From Pseudomonadota bacterium (GTDB lineage: Bacteria; Pseudomonadota; Alphaproteobacteria; Micropepsales; Micropepsaceae): a stretch of 5,563 nucleotides of DNA. Positions 1 through 5,563 of this stretch are shown here, one piece after another. Position numbers and translations under genes: made by a program. Below the pieces are notes generated by a model, which was not told the origin of the DNA, made no database searches, and saw nothing but the letters and a program-made list of their open reading frames with translations. Location: NCBI GenBank assembly GCA_025360685.1, contig JANYBR010000474.1, forward strand, positions 1 through 5,563, read 5' to 3'. Numbering within the stretch: position 1 is the first letter of the stretch; the number at the start of each line of letters is the position of its first letter.

Positions 1-734
1 GACGTCGCGCCCGCCATGTTGTTATACGCAACGAGATAACCCAGCCCGCCGATCATCACGAGCGCGAAGACGAACGCGGTGGCGATCATCGCATTGCGGC
101 CATAGGCGCCCGTCATCTTGAGGAAAAAGTGCACGATCAGCACCGCGAAGATGACCTGCATGCTCTTGAAGATGACCGAGCTCTGAAGGGAGGCCGGGAC
201 GACCATGAATTCATTTGACAGGGCGCGGGTCCACACATCGCCGCGAATGATCTGATAGTCGACAAACATGGCCAAGCCGGTGATCGCGATCGCCAAGATC
301 ATGACCGCCAGATAAAGCGGGCGGTAGTGAGCCACCTGACGGCTCTTTTCCATGTTCCGGCTGATCACGTCCGCGTCGCCGCGCTCGGTCGAACTGAGCG
401 GATCGACCTCGGGATCTTCGTCGTCATTTTCCTTGCGTCCGAACCAGGAAGCCATAAAGCCCTGACGGCGGCGCTGCTGGGCGGCGACCCGCTCGCCGCG
501 CTTGACCCAGTCAGGACCCCAACTCGGCGTATCGACCGGTGTCTTGAGACGTTCGATCAGCTGGGCCTCCATGCGGGCCCGGGTTTGCGGCGTCATCGCA
601 GCGGCCGAGGCGAGGGATTTGGCCTCGCGGTCGAATTCTTCCGGCGAAAGACCGTGAAACAGCTCGCGACTCAGCGCACTGGGCCGAACCGGCACCTCAG
701 ATGGGTCGTTTTTCCCGGACAAATAAGCAACCAT
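1..734 (-). CDS. Hypothetical membrane protein with three predicted TM segments, 3' end outside window
   Basis: I do not recognise this protein. The frame is open from an ATG at 734-732 to the window edge (244 codons), and its stop lies outside. The start is supported by a GGGGGAG ribosome binding site at 749-743, 8 nt away. Residues 1-138 are polar and probably cytoplasmic: an Ala/Arg-rich stretch likely to be helical (about 33-66), an Arg/Gln-rich patch (78-91) and an acidic cluster, ENDDEDPEVD, at 102-111. Three hydrophobic segments follow at about 140-158, 187-206 and 214-237. Basic residues just before the first (K130, R132, R138) suggest an N-in topology. There is no signal peptide. The gene is divergent from the small secreted-protein gene at 852. 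No enzymatic motif is visible. The gene is clearly real (RBS, sensible hydrophobicity, codon use like its neighbours); the function is unknown. Confidence 0.85.
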   Translation of the reverse strand, partial: MVAYLSGKNDPSEVPVRPSALSRELFHGLSPEEFDREAKSLASAAAMTPQTRARMEAQLIERLKTPVDTPSWGPDWVKRGERVAAQQRRRQGFMASWFGRKENDDEDPEVDPLSSTERGDADVISRNMEKSRQVAHYRPLYLAVMILAIAITGLAMFVDYQIIRGDVWTRALSNEFMVVPASLQSSVIFKSMQVIFAVLIVHFFLKMTGAYGRNAMIATAFVFALVMIGGLGYLVAYNNMAGAT

Positions 735-751
735 CGGACCGTCTCCCCCGT

Positions 752-773
752 GGAATTGCGGGCATTCCCCGCA
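752..773. repeat. Two overlapping inverted repeats in the 5' leader of the membrane-protein gene
   Basis: TGCGGG at 757-762 and CCCGCA at 768-773 are perfect 6-bp arms around a 5-nt spacer. An overlapping second pair, GGAAT at 752-756 and ATTCC at 764-768, encloses a 7-nt spacer. The two hairpins share position 768 and interleave, so they could not form fully together. The element lies 18-39 bp upstream of the minus-strand ATG, next to its ribosome binding site. It could be an operator or a leader hairpin, but arms this short also arise by chance in GC-rich DNA. Confidence 0.35.
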
Positions 774-774
774 C

Positions 775-824
775 GATCGCGGCAAAGTGATAGTTAAGCC
801 AGAAGGGGGCCGGATTGCGGCAAA
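775..824. repeat. 12-bp direct repeat pair, 38 bp apart
   Basis: GATCGCGGCAAA at 775-786 and GATTGCGGCAAA at 813-824 match at 11 of 12 positions and begin 38 bp apart, both inside the divergent intergenic region. The position suggests paired binding sites for a regulator of one or both flanking genes. This is inference; no known operator is recognised. Confidence 0.35.
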
Positions 825-851
825 CCCGGGGCCATTTAGGGATCGCACGCC

Positions 852-1316
852 ATGCGTAGGGTTCTCGTCGCCGCAGCCTTCATCTTGGCGTTTGCGAGCA
901 GCGCCATGGCCGGCCCCAAGGAAGAGATGATGGCTGCGGACCGCGCCTTCTCCGACATGTCGGTGAAAGATGGCGCGCACGCCGCTTTCCTCGCCTTCAT
1001 GGCGGACGATGTCCGGCTGTTCGACGGAGATCACCCGCCGATCTTGGGCAAGGCTGCAGCAGCCGTGTACTACGCCGGCGTCGAGAAGAAGAACCCCGGC
1101 GGCGAGAAGAACAGCTCCCTCGCCTGGACTCCCGTCGAGGCGGAAGCGTCGATGGACGGCTCCCTGGGCTGGACGCGAGGCGCGTGGACATTCAGCGGCA
1201 AGAAGGGGAACGGGAGTCCCCGACGGATCACCGGCTACTATGTGACCGAATGGCGACGTCAGGCAGACGGGAAGTACAAATTCGTTCTGGATATCGGTGG
1301 AACGGACGGGCCCTGA
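852..1316 (+). CDS. Small secreted SnoaL/DUF4440-like (NTF2-fold) protein
   Basis: This is a 154-residue protein whose start is set by AGGGA at 838-842, 9 nt before the ATG. Residues 1-20 form a signal peptide: basic MRR, a hydrophobic core and an AMA cleavage site before G21, so the mature protein of about 134 residues should be periplasmic or secreted. The mature part reads like a DUF4440/SnoaL-like single-domain protein: an N-terminal helix with AADRAFSDMS (28-37), FLAFMADDVRLFDGDHPPILGKAA (46-69, the usual start-of-sheet and 'G..A' pattern), then beta-rich segments with W107-F114, GYYVTEWRR (128-136) and KYKFVLDIG (141-149). Members of this fold bind small ligands or act as enzymes, and the sequence does not tell which. 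There are no cysteines. It converges on the mutase gene with touching stop codons. The family assignment is moderately sure; the specific function is unknown. Confidence 0.85.
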   Translation: MRRVLVAAAFILAFASSAMAGPKEEMMAADRAFSDMSVKDGAHAAFLAFMADDVRLFDGDHPPILGKAAAAVYYAGVEKKNPGGEKNSSLAWTPVEAEASMDGSLGWTRGAWTFSGKKGNGSPRRITGYYVTEWRRQADGKYKFVLDIGGTDGP

Positions 1317-1343
1317 TTAGCTGACCGCCAGACTAACCAGGCC
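1309..1343. terminator. Hairpin across the abutting stop codons of two convergent genes (possible bidirectional 3' end)
   Basis: CTGATTAG at 1313-1320 pairs with CTAACCAG at 1333-1340 (7 of 8 Watson-Crick). The odd position, 1316/1337, is an A-C mismatch in the plus transcript but a G-U wobble in the mutase transcript. The loop holds a further 3-bp stem (1321-1323 with 1329-1331), and 1312/1341 and 1309-1310/1342-1343 can extend the base around a bulge. The structure contains both stop codons. Neither strand has a following T tract, so it is not a classical intrinsic terminator; it could define or protect 3' ends, perhaps with Rho. Confidence 0.35.
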
Positions 1344-3272
1344 GTGCATGATCTGGTTGAGGTCATAGTCCTTCGGACTGAACACCGCAGCGACGCCGGC
1401 CGCCTTCAATATGGCCTCGTCGTCCGGCGGGATGATGCCGCCTGCAACGACCTTGATGTCGGCAAGACCCGCGTTCTTCAGTTTTGCCACCACATCCCTG
1501 GCGAGCGAGACGTGGCTGCCCGACAGAATGGAAAGCCCGATGAGATGTGGCTTCTTTGACTTCGCCTCTGCGACGATATCGTCGGGAGAAAAGCGGATGC
1601 CGTTGTAGATCACGATCATGCCGGCGTCGCGGGCGCGAATCGCGATCTGTTCGGCACCGTTGGAGTGACCGTCAAGGCCGGGCTTGGCGACCAGGAAAGT
1701 GAGCCGGCGGCCAAGCTTCTTCGAAGCCGCATCCACTTCCTGGCGCAGCGAGCCGATGCGCTCGTCGTTGCGTGATGGCGCAGACGCGGCCACGCCGGTC
1801 GGTGCGCGATATTCGCCGAATACCTTGCGCAGCGCGCGTGCCCACTCTCCGGTCGTGACGCCTGCCTTGGCGCACTCGATCGACACCGGCATCAGATTCG
1901 TGTCTTCGCGCGCGGCCCGTTCCAACGCAGTAAGCGCCGCGTCAACGCTTTTGGCATCGCGTGCCGAACGCCAGGCTTTAAGTCGAGCAATTTGCGCGGC
2001 TTCGGCGGACTCATCCACCGTCATGAAATGGCCGTTGCCGGCAGTGAGCGGCGAGACTTCGGTTTCCTGGTAGGCGTTGACCCCGACCCGGATTTCGTCG
2101 CCGCGCTCGATGGCTTCGACCCGCGCCGCGTTCGACGCGACCAGTCGTTCCTTCATATATTCGAGCGCTTCTTGTGACGCGGCGCCACCAAGCTTGGCGA
2201 TACGATCCATCTCCTCGCGGATCTGGACTTTGAGCTGTTCGACCTTCTCGCCGATCACCTTCGAGCCGTCGAAGATGTCGCCATATTCCAGCATGTCGGT
2301 TTCGAACGCACCGATCTGCATGAGGCGCAGCGACCATTGCTGGTCCCAGGGACGAGGCAGGCCAAGTGCTTCGTTCCACGCCGGCAGCTGCACCGCACGG
2401 GCACGCGCGTTCTTGGAGAGTGTGACGCCAAGCATTCCAAACAGCACGCGATAGACGTTGTTCTCCGGCTGCTGCTCGGTCAGGCCCAGGGAATTGACCT
2501 GCACGCCATAGCGAAAAAGACGGAGCTTCGGATCGGTCACGCCATAGCGGTCGCGCGCGATCTCGTCCCAGAGCGCGGCCATCGCGCGCAGCTTGCAGAT
2601 CTCGGTGATGAACTTCACCCCCGAATTGACGAAAAAGCTCATGCGTCCCACGGCCTTGGGAAATTCCGCAGGCGGGATCGCGCCGCGCGCCCTGGCCGCA
2701 TCGAGCACGGACACCGCCGCGGCCAGCGCAAAAGCGGCTTCCTCCACCGCATCGGCGCCGGCTTCCTGCAAGTGATAGGAGCACAGATTGATCGGATTCC
2801 ATTTCGGCAGTTCCGCAGTCGTGAACGCGATCGTATCTGTCGTCAGCCGCAGTGCGGGCTTGGGCGGAAATATGTACGTGCCGCGCGCCAGGTATTCCTT
2901 GATGATGTCGTTCTGAGTGGTGCCGGTCAGGGCTGCGCGTGGCGCGCCCTGCTCGTCGGCGACAGCGACGTACAGCGCCAGCAGCCATGCCGCCGGGGCA
3001 TTGATCGTCATCGACGTGTTCATGTCCTTCAGCGGGATGCCGTCGAACAGTGCGCGCATGTCACCGACATGGGAGACCGGCACGCCGACCTTGCCGACTT
3101 CCCCCTTGGCGAGCGGATCGTCGCTGTCGTAACCCGTCTGCGTCGGCAGATCGAACGCAACCGAAAGCCCTGTCTGGCCCTTGGCGAGATTGGTTCGATA
3201 CAGTGCATTCGAGGCGGTTGCGCTCGAATGGCCTGCATAAGTGCGAAAAATCCAGGGCTTGTCCCGGGTCAT
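1317..3272 (-). CDS. ecm: Ethylmalonyl-CoA mutase (coenzyme B12-dependent)
   Basis: Likely converts (2R)-ethylmalonyl-CoA to (2S)-methylsuccinyl-CoA by adenosylcobalamin radical rearrangement, in the cytoplasmic ethylmalonyl-CoA pathway of acetate assimilation. The 651 residues match the usual single-chain length of Ecm/MeaA. The N-terminal TIM-barrel part (about 1-490) carries FRTYAGHS (9-16), GLSVAFDLPTQTGYDSD (35-51), CSYHLQEAGA (164-173) and GLTEQQPENNVYR (263-275). A short Ala/Ser linker follows, then a B12-binding domain (about 520-651) with DGHSNG (D534, H536, G539 of the DxHxxG box; H536 is the lower cobalt ligand), SILSGSH (581-587) and AGGIIPPDD (610-618). The barrel motifs read as Ecm rather than methylmalonyl-CoA mutase, which has RQYAGFS and YHMQEAGA at the matching places. 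I chose the ATG at 3272 over an in-frame TTG at 3284. No truncation is seen. A related acyl-CoA mutase remains possible; no pathway partner genes are in the window. Confidence 0.93.
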   Translation of the reverse strand: MTRDKPWIFRTYAGHSSATASNALYRTNLAKGQTGLSVAFDLPTQTGYDSDDPLAKGEVGKVGVPVSHVGDMRALFDGIPLKDMNTSMTINAPAAWLLALYVAVADEQGAPRAALTGTTQNDIIKEYLARGTYIFPPKPALRLTTDTIAFTTAELPKWNPINLCSYHLQEAGADAVEEAAFALAAAVSVLDAARARGAIPPAEFPKAVGRMSFFVNSGVKFITEICKLRAMAALWDEIARDRYGVTDPKLRLFRYGVQVNSLGLTEQQPENNVYRVLFGMLGVTLSKNARARAVQLPAWNEALGLPRPWDQQWSLRLMQIGAFETDMLEYGDIFDGSKVIGEKVEQLKVQIREEMDRIAKLGGAASQEALEYMKERLVASNAARVEAIERGDEIRVGVNAYQETEVSPLTAGNGHFMTVDESAEAAQIARLKAWRSARDAKSVDAALTALERAAREDTNLMPVSIECAKAGVTTGEWARALRKVFGEYRAPTGVAASAPSRNDERIGSLRQEVDAASKKLGRRLTFLVAKPGLDGHSNGAEQIAIRARDAGMIVIYNGIRFSPDDIVAEAKSKKPHLIGLSILSGSHVSLARDVVAKLKNAGLADIKVVAGGIIPPDDEAILKAAGVAAVFSPKDYDLNQIMHGLVSLAVS

Positions 3273-3285
3273 CGGGGTGACCAAT

Positions 3286-3289
3286 CTCC
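3286..3289 (-). promoter_or_regulatory. Likely ribosome binding site of ecm
   Basis: GGAG on the minus strand lies 13 nt from the ATG at 3272 but only 1 nt from the in-frame TTG at 3284. The latter spacing is too short to work, and the ATG gives the N-terminus MTRDKPW, typical of the family. The 13-nt spacing is longer than ideal, so translation may be modest. Confidence 0.5.
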
Positions 3290-3360
3290 AATATCGAGTA
3301 TGGCAAGCCTATAAGATATTTTGTTGCACCGCAAAAACGGTTGGCGCGACGGACAGCGAC

Positions 3361-3369
3361 AAGGAGGAG
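3361..3369 (+). promoter_or_regulatory. Strong ribosome binding site fixing the DUF1684 gene start
   Basis: AAGGAGGAG sits immediately before the ATG at 3372 and is close to a full anti-16S complement. It rules out the in-frame TTG at 3321, which would place this site inside the coding region and a polar stretch ahead of the signal peptide. Confidence 0.85.
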
Positions 3370-3371
3370 AC

Positions 3372-4256
3372 ATGAACGGACTGAAGCTGGGTGCCGCGCT
3401 GCTTGCGGCGTTCGCCAGTATTGCTGCCACCGCGCCCAAATCGCCGGAGCAGGTGTGGCGCAGCGGCATTGCCGAGGCCAATCAGGCCTATTCGAAGATC
3501 CCGCATGCGATTTTGAAGATCCAGGACGCCGCCTATCTCGGTGAAGGTGCCACGGCTACACTATTCGGCACGCGCGGCAAGCCTGACAGCTATCACTGGG
3601 TACAAGGCAAGGTGGGCAACGGTGTGCTGGTCGCGTACTTTCAAGGTGGCCACGTACACGTCCTCATGGCCGGCAAAAGTTTCGACGAAGTCACCATTCA
3701 AAAAAGCGTTCCAGTGGACACCAATGTCGACATCGCCGCGTTTCGTACGCAGGTGAGCGCGGGGGTCTTCGGCGTCCGCATCATGCTCTACAACCAGCTG
3801 CGCGCTGCCGCCGTCAATTTCAAAGGGCTGGACTACTTTCCCTACGATCCGACTTACGTTGTCACAGCGGCGTTCAAGCCTGACTCCAAATTTCCGCGGC
3901 GCGTATTTCGCACTTCTCGCGGTACGGACAAACAGTTTTTCCACGCAGGCGATGCGACGTTCACGCTCAAGGGAAAGACCTTCACCTTGCCCTTCTACGC
4001 TGACGATCCCAAGACCATCACGGATATGTCGGCCTTTTTCATCGATGACCTGACGGGAAGGGGTACTTATGGCGCGGGCCGTTATGTGGACATTTCGGAC
4101 TTCGGCCGTTTTCCCCCCAAGACGGCAACGATCAACTTCAACGATGCCTACAACCCCAACTGCGCGCGATCAGCATTTTACACCTGCCCCGTAGCGACCG
4201 ACCTCCTCGCGCTCGCAGTAAGGGCCGGGGAGCGAGATCCACACGCGACGCATTGA
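3372..4256 (+). CDS. Secreted DUF1684 family protein
   Basis: This 294-residue protein has an N-terminal signal peptide of about 21 residues (MNGLK, a hydrophobic Ala/Leu core, ATA before P22). The mature part fits DUF1684 across its length. The recognisable block is in the C-terminal half: FPYDP (156-160) followed by a strand with VVTAAF, a beta segment with GDATFTLKGKTFTLPFY (193-209), AFFIDDLTGRGTYGAGRYVD (221-240), then INFNDAYNPNCARS (254-267) and CP (272-273). The Gly-Tyr-Gly-Gly-Arg-Tyr-type loop, the FN.AYNP.C motif and the second cysteine are family hallmarks; C264 and C272 could pair after export. To my knowledge the family has no established biochemical function. The gene is divergent from ecm and followed after 79 bp by the serine hydrolase on the same strand; I see no terminator in that gap, so co-transcription is possible. 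Confidence 0.9.
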   Translation: MNGLKLGAALLAAFASIAATAPKSPEQVWRSGIAEANQAYSKIPHAILKIQDAAYLGEGATATLFGTRGKPDSYHWVQGKVGNGVLVAYFQGGHVHVLMAGKSFDEVTIQKSVPVDTNVDIAAFRTQVSAGVFGVRIMLYNQLRAAAVNFKGLDYFPYDPTYVVTAAFKPDSKFPRRVFRTSRGTDKQFFHAGDATFTLKGKTFTLPFYADDPKTITDMSAFFIDDLTGRGTYGAGRYVDISDFGRFPPKTATINFNDAYNPNCARSAFYTCPVATDLLALAVRAGERDPHATH

Positions 4257-4335
4257 TCGCACGATTGCCCCTCTCGGCAGAATGGCTCAATCTGATGTGG
4301 GATGATCGTCAGGCGCTCGGGCGGGAATTAAAACG

Positions 4336-5563
4336 ATGAGGAATCACTGGTTGGCTGCCGGCGCAGCCTTGTTTGTGTTTGCCTTTGTGTCCGCGGCGAG
4401 CGCGAAATCAGACGACACACCGCCGCCGTCGCCGCAGCTTGGCTTTGCCGCGCCGGAATCGGTCGGCTTTTCGAGCGACAAGCTGAAGCTTCTCGACGCC
4501 GATATGGATCGCGCGGTGGATGATGGCGAGGTCGCCGGAACTCTGACCATGCTGGTGCGGCACGGCAAGATCGTCGATCTCCACATGCACGGCCTGAAGA
4601 GTATCTCAGCCGGCACGCCGATCACGCGCGACACGATTTTTCGCATGTACTCCCAGACCAAGCCGGTCGTCGGCGTGGCCATGATGATCCTGTTCGAGCA
4701 GGGTCGCTGGCGGCTTGATGACCCGGTTTCAAAATTCGTTCCGGAGTTCGCAGGTCTCAAGGTAATGAGCGGTGTGGATGCGAAAGGCCAGCCGATCCTA
4801 ACGGAAATGAAGCGGCCGCCGACCATGCTCGAGTTGATGACGCACACCGCAGGCTTCGGCTATGGGCTGCGCAGCGGAAATCCCGTTGACGACGCATTTC
4901 ACGACCAGAGAGTGCTGGCGTCGCACGGATTGCAGCAAATGATCGAAAAGATCGCGAAGATTCCGCTGCGCTATCAGCCTGGAACGCGTTGGTCCTATTC
5001 TGTGGCCGCCGATATTCAGGGCTATATCGTCGAGAAGCTGACGGGCCAGACGCTCGGCAACTTCATGGCCGGGCGCATCTTCAAGCCGCTCCACATGAAG
5101 GACACCGGATTCTACACGCCGCCGGCCAATGCGTCACGCTTGGCCGCCATCTATGTGATGAATCCGCGGACCAGCAAGTTATTCGAACTAACGACTGATC
5201 TGTTCCCGAATTTGCAAGACTTCACCAAGCCGCCGCCGATGGAGTCGGGCGGCGGCGGCCTCGTTTCGACCATCGACGACTATGCCCGCTTTTGCCAGAT
5301 GATCCTCAACGGCGGCGAAATCGACGGCGTGCGCATTCTTGCACCCCGGACAATCGCGATGATGCAGACCAATCAGATCGAAACCTCCGTGGTGCCCGAT
5401 CCGGAGTCCGCCATAGATGCGCCCTTCGGAAGTGACGCATTGGGTTTTGGGCTGGATTTCGCCGTCGTGACCGATCCCGTCAAACTCGGCACGTTGCAAG
5501 GCAAAGGTTCGATCTGGTGGGGCGGGGCAGGTGGAACCTGGTTCTGGATCGATCCCAAGAACG
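4336..5563 (+). CDS. Secreted serine hydrolase, beta-lactamase/family VIII esterase type, 3' end outside window
   Basis: The 409 visible residues cover most of a PF00144 (class C beta-lactamase-like) domain. A signal peptide (about 1-23, hydrophobic core then ASA before K24) leads into a short Pro-rich linker (29-34) and the sequence AAPESVGFSSDKL common at the start of this group. The nucleophile box is S106-Q-T-K109 (SxxK), within FRMYSQTKP. MLELMTHTAGFGYG (164-177) is the expected 'LL.HTSG' region, here with T-A-G. The second box is Y221-S-V rather than Y-x-N, in WSYSVAADIQGY. The third, KTG-equivalent box is W395-G-G within WWGGAGGTWFWIDP; WGG in place of KTG is known from family VIII esterases such as EstB. 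A periplasmic esterase or amidase is therefore more likely than a true beta-lactamase; the substrate is unknown. The ATG at 4336 has GGGA 9 nt upstream, and an in-frame TGA at 4303-4305 limits any earlier start. Probably only a few dozen residues are missing. Confidence 0.9.
   Translation, partial: MRNHWLAAGAALFVFAFVSAASAKSDDTPPPSPQLGFAAPESVGFSSDKLKLLDADMDRAVDDGEVAGTLTMLVRHGKIVDLHMHGLKSISAGTPITRDTIFRMYSQTKPVVGVAMMILFEQGRWRLDDPVSKFVPEFAGLKVMSGVDAKGQPILTEMKRPPTMLELMTHTAGFGYGLRSGNPVDDAFHDQRVLASHGLQQMIEKIAKIPLRYQPGTRWSYSVAADIQGYIVEKLTGQTLGNFMAGRIFKPLHMKDTGFYTPPANASRLAAIYVMNPRTSKLFELTTDLFPNLQDFTKPPPMESGGGGLVSTIDDYARFCQMILNGGEIDGVRILAPRTIAMMQTNQIETSVVPDPESAIDAPFGSDALGFGLDFAVVTDPVKLGTLQGKGSIWWGGAGGTWFWIDPKN

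Larger units (their letters stand above)
735..851. promoter_or_regulatory. Divergent intergenic region (membrane protein / DUF4440-like gene)
   Basis: These 117 bp separate two divergently transcribed genes, so both 5' control regions should lie here. Visible elements are the GGGGGAG ribosome binding site of the minus-strand gene (743-749), an AGGGA site 9 nt before the plus-strand ATG (838-842), nested inverted repeats at 752-773 and a direct repeat at 775-786 and 813-824. I could not identify a convincing -35/-10 pair on either strand, so promoter positions are inferred from gene layout only. Confidence 0.5.
3273..3371. promoter_or_regulatory. Divergent promoter region between ecm and the DUF1684 gene
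   Basis: This 99-bp gap holds the control regions of both genes. It contains the most AT-rich patch nearby (about 3308-3325). On the plus strand TATAAG at 3310-3315 matches a -10 box at 5 of 6 positions, but no good -35 lies 16-18 bp upstream. On the minus strand TATAGG, reading from 3313 to 3308, could serve ecm, with a weak TTTGCG 16 bp upstream (3335-3330). The two candidate -10 boxes overlap, so the promoters would compete. A short inverted repeat, ACCG(N6)CGGT, lies at 3328-3341. Promoter calls are tentative. Confidence 0.4.

Noticed and set aside
327..797. Plus-strand open frame of 156 codons opposite the membrane-protein gene
   Set aside because: The opposite strand encodes a coherent protein with a strong ribosome binding site and membrane segments; this frame has no such support.
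2011..2988. Second 325-codon open frame on the minus strand, inside ecm in another frame
   Set aside because: Its Arg/Gly/Ala-rich translation has no domain features and it shares the strand with ecm in a shifted frame, as a codon-bias shadow would.
2337..3314. Long open frame (325 codons) antisense to the mutase gene
   Set aside because: It is Arg/His-rich with low-complexity composition, has no recognisable motif, and lies opposite a strongly supported enzyme gene. Such open frames are expected from GC-rich third positions.
3328..3341. ACCG(N6)CGGT inverted repeat as an operator
   Set aside because: Four-base arms are too short to separate from chance without conservation data; noted only within the promoter region entry.
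3321..3371. TTG at 3321 as an upstream start for the DUF1684 protein
   Set aside because: It would add 17 polar residues before a clear signal peptide and put the strong ribosome binding site at 3361-3369 inside the gene.
4257..4335. Terminator or promoter in the gap before the hydrolase gene
   Set aside because: I found no stable hairpin with a T tract, and the best -35/-10 pair (4265-4270 and 4288-4293) matches the -10 consensus at only 2 of 6 positions.
4344..4847. Minus-strand open frame of 167 codons opposite the hydrolase gene
   Set aside because: The plus strand encodes a signal peptide and the SxxK box here; the minus frame is Ser/Arg-rich without motifs.

Overview
The window looks like ordinary chromosomal DNA from a high-GC alphaproteobacterium. 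The ethylmalonyl-CoA mutase closely resembles the alphaproteobacterial Ecm/MeaA type as I recall it, and the GC-rich third codon positions and compact gene spacing fit. The genus cannot be fixed from the sequence alone. I see no phage, transposon, CRISPR, tRNA or rRNA sequence, and codon use looks uniform across the window.

Layout. (1) Positions 1-734, minus strand: the first 244 codons of an unrecognised protein with a long polar, partly acidic N-terminal part and three membrane segments; its 3' end is outside the window. (2) 735-851: a divergent intergenic region with a strong ribosome binding site for gene 1, two overlapping inverted repeats and a 12-bp direct repeat. (3) 852-1316, plus strand: a small secreted protein resembling the SnoaL/DUF4440 (NTF2-like) fold. 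(4) 1317-3272, minus strand: ethylmalonyl-CoA mutase with a fused B12-binding domain, convergent with gene 3, the two stop codons touching. (5) 3273-3371: a divergent, AT-rich promoter region. (6) 3372-4256, plus strand: a secreted DUF1684 protein. (7) 4336 to the window end, plus strand: a secreted serine hydrolase of the beta-lactamase/family VIII esterase type, truncated by the window edge.

How the genes relate. Only the mutase has a well-defined pathway role: rearranging (2R)-ethylmalonyl-CoA to (2S)-methylsuccinyl-CoA in the ethylmalonyl-CoA pathway, which replaces the glyoxylate shunt for growth on acetate and other C2 units. No other pathway gene (ccr, mcd, mch, epi) is in view, so the mutase stands alone here. 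The three plus-strand genes all encode exported proteins. The DUF1684 and hydrolase genes are same-strand neighbours 79 bp apart and could share a transcript, but nothing ties them to the mutase.

I did not find convincing evidence of a new biological system. The most useful leads are the hairpin sitting exactly on the abutting stop codons of the convergent pair, the unassigned DUF1684 and membrane proteins, and the variant active-site boxes of the hydrolase.
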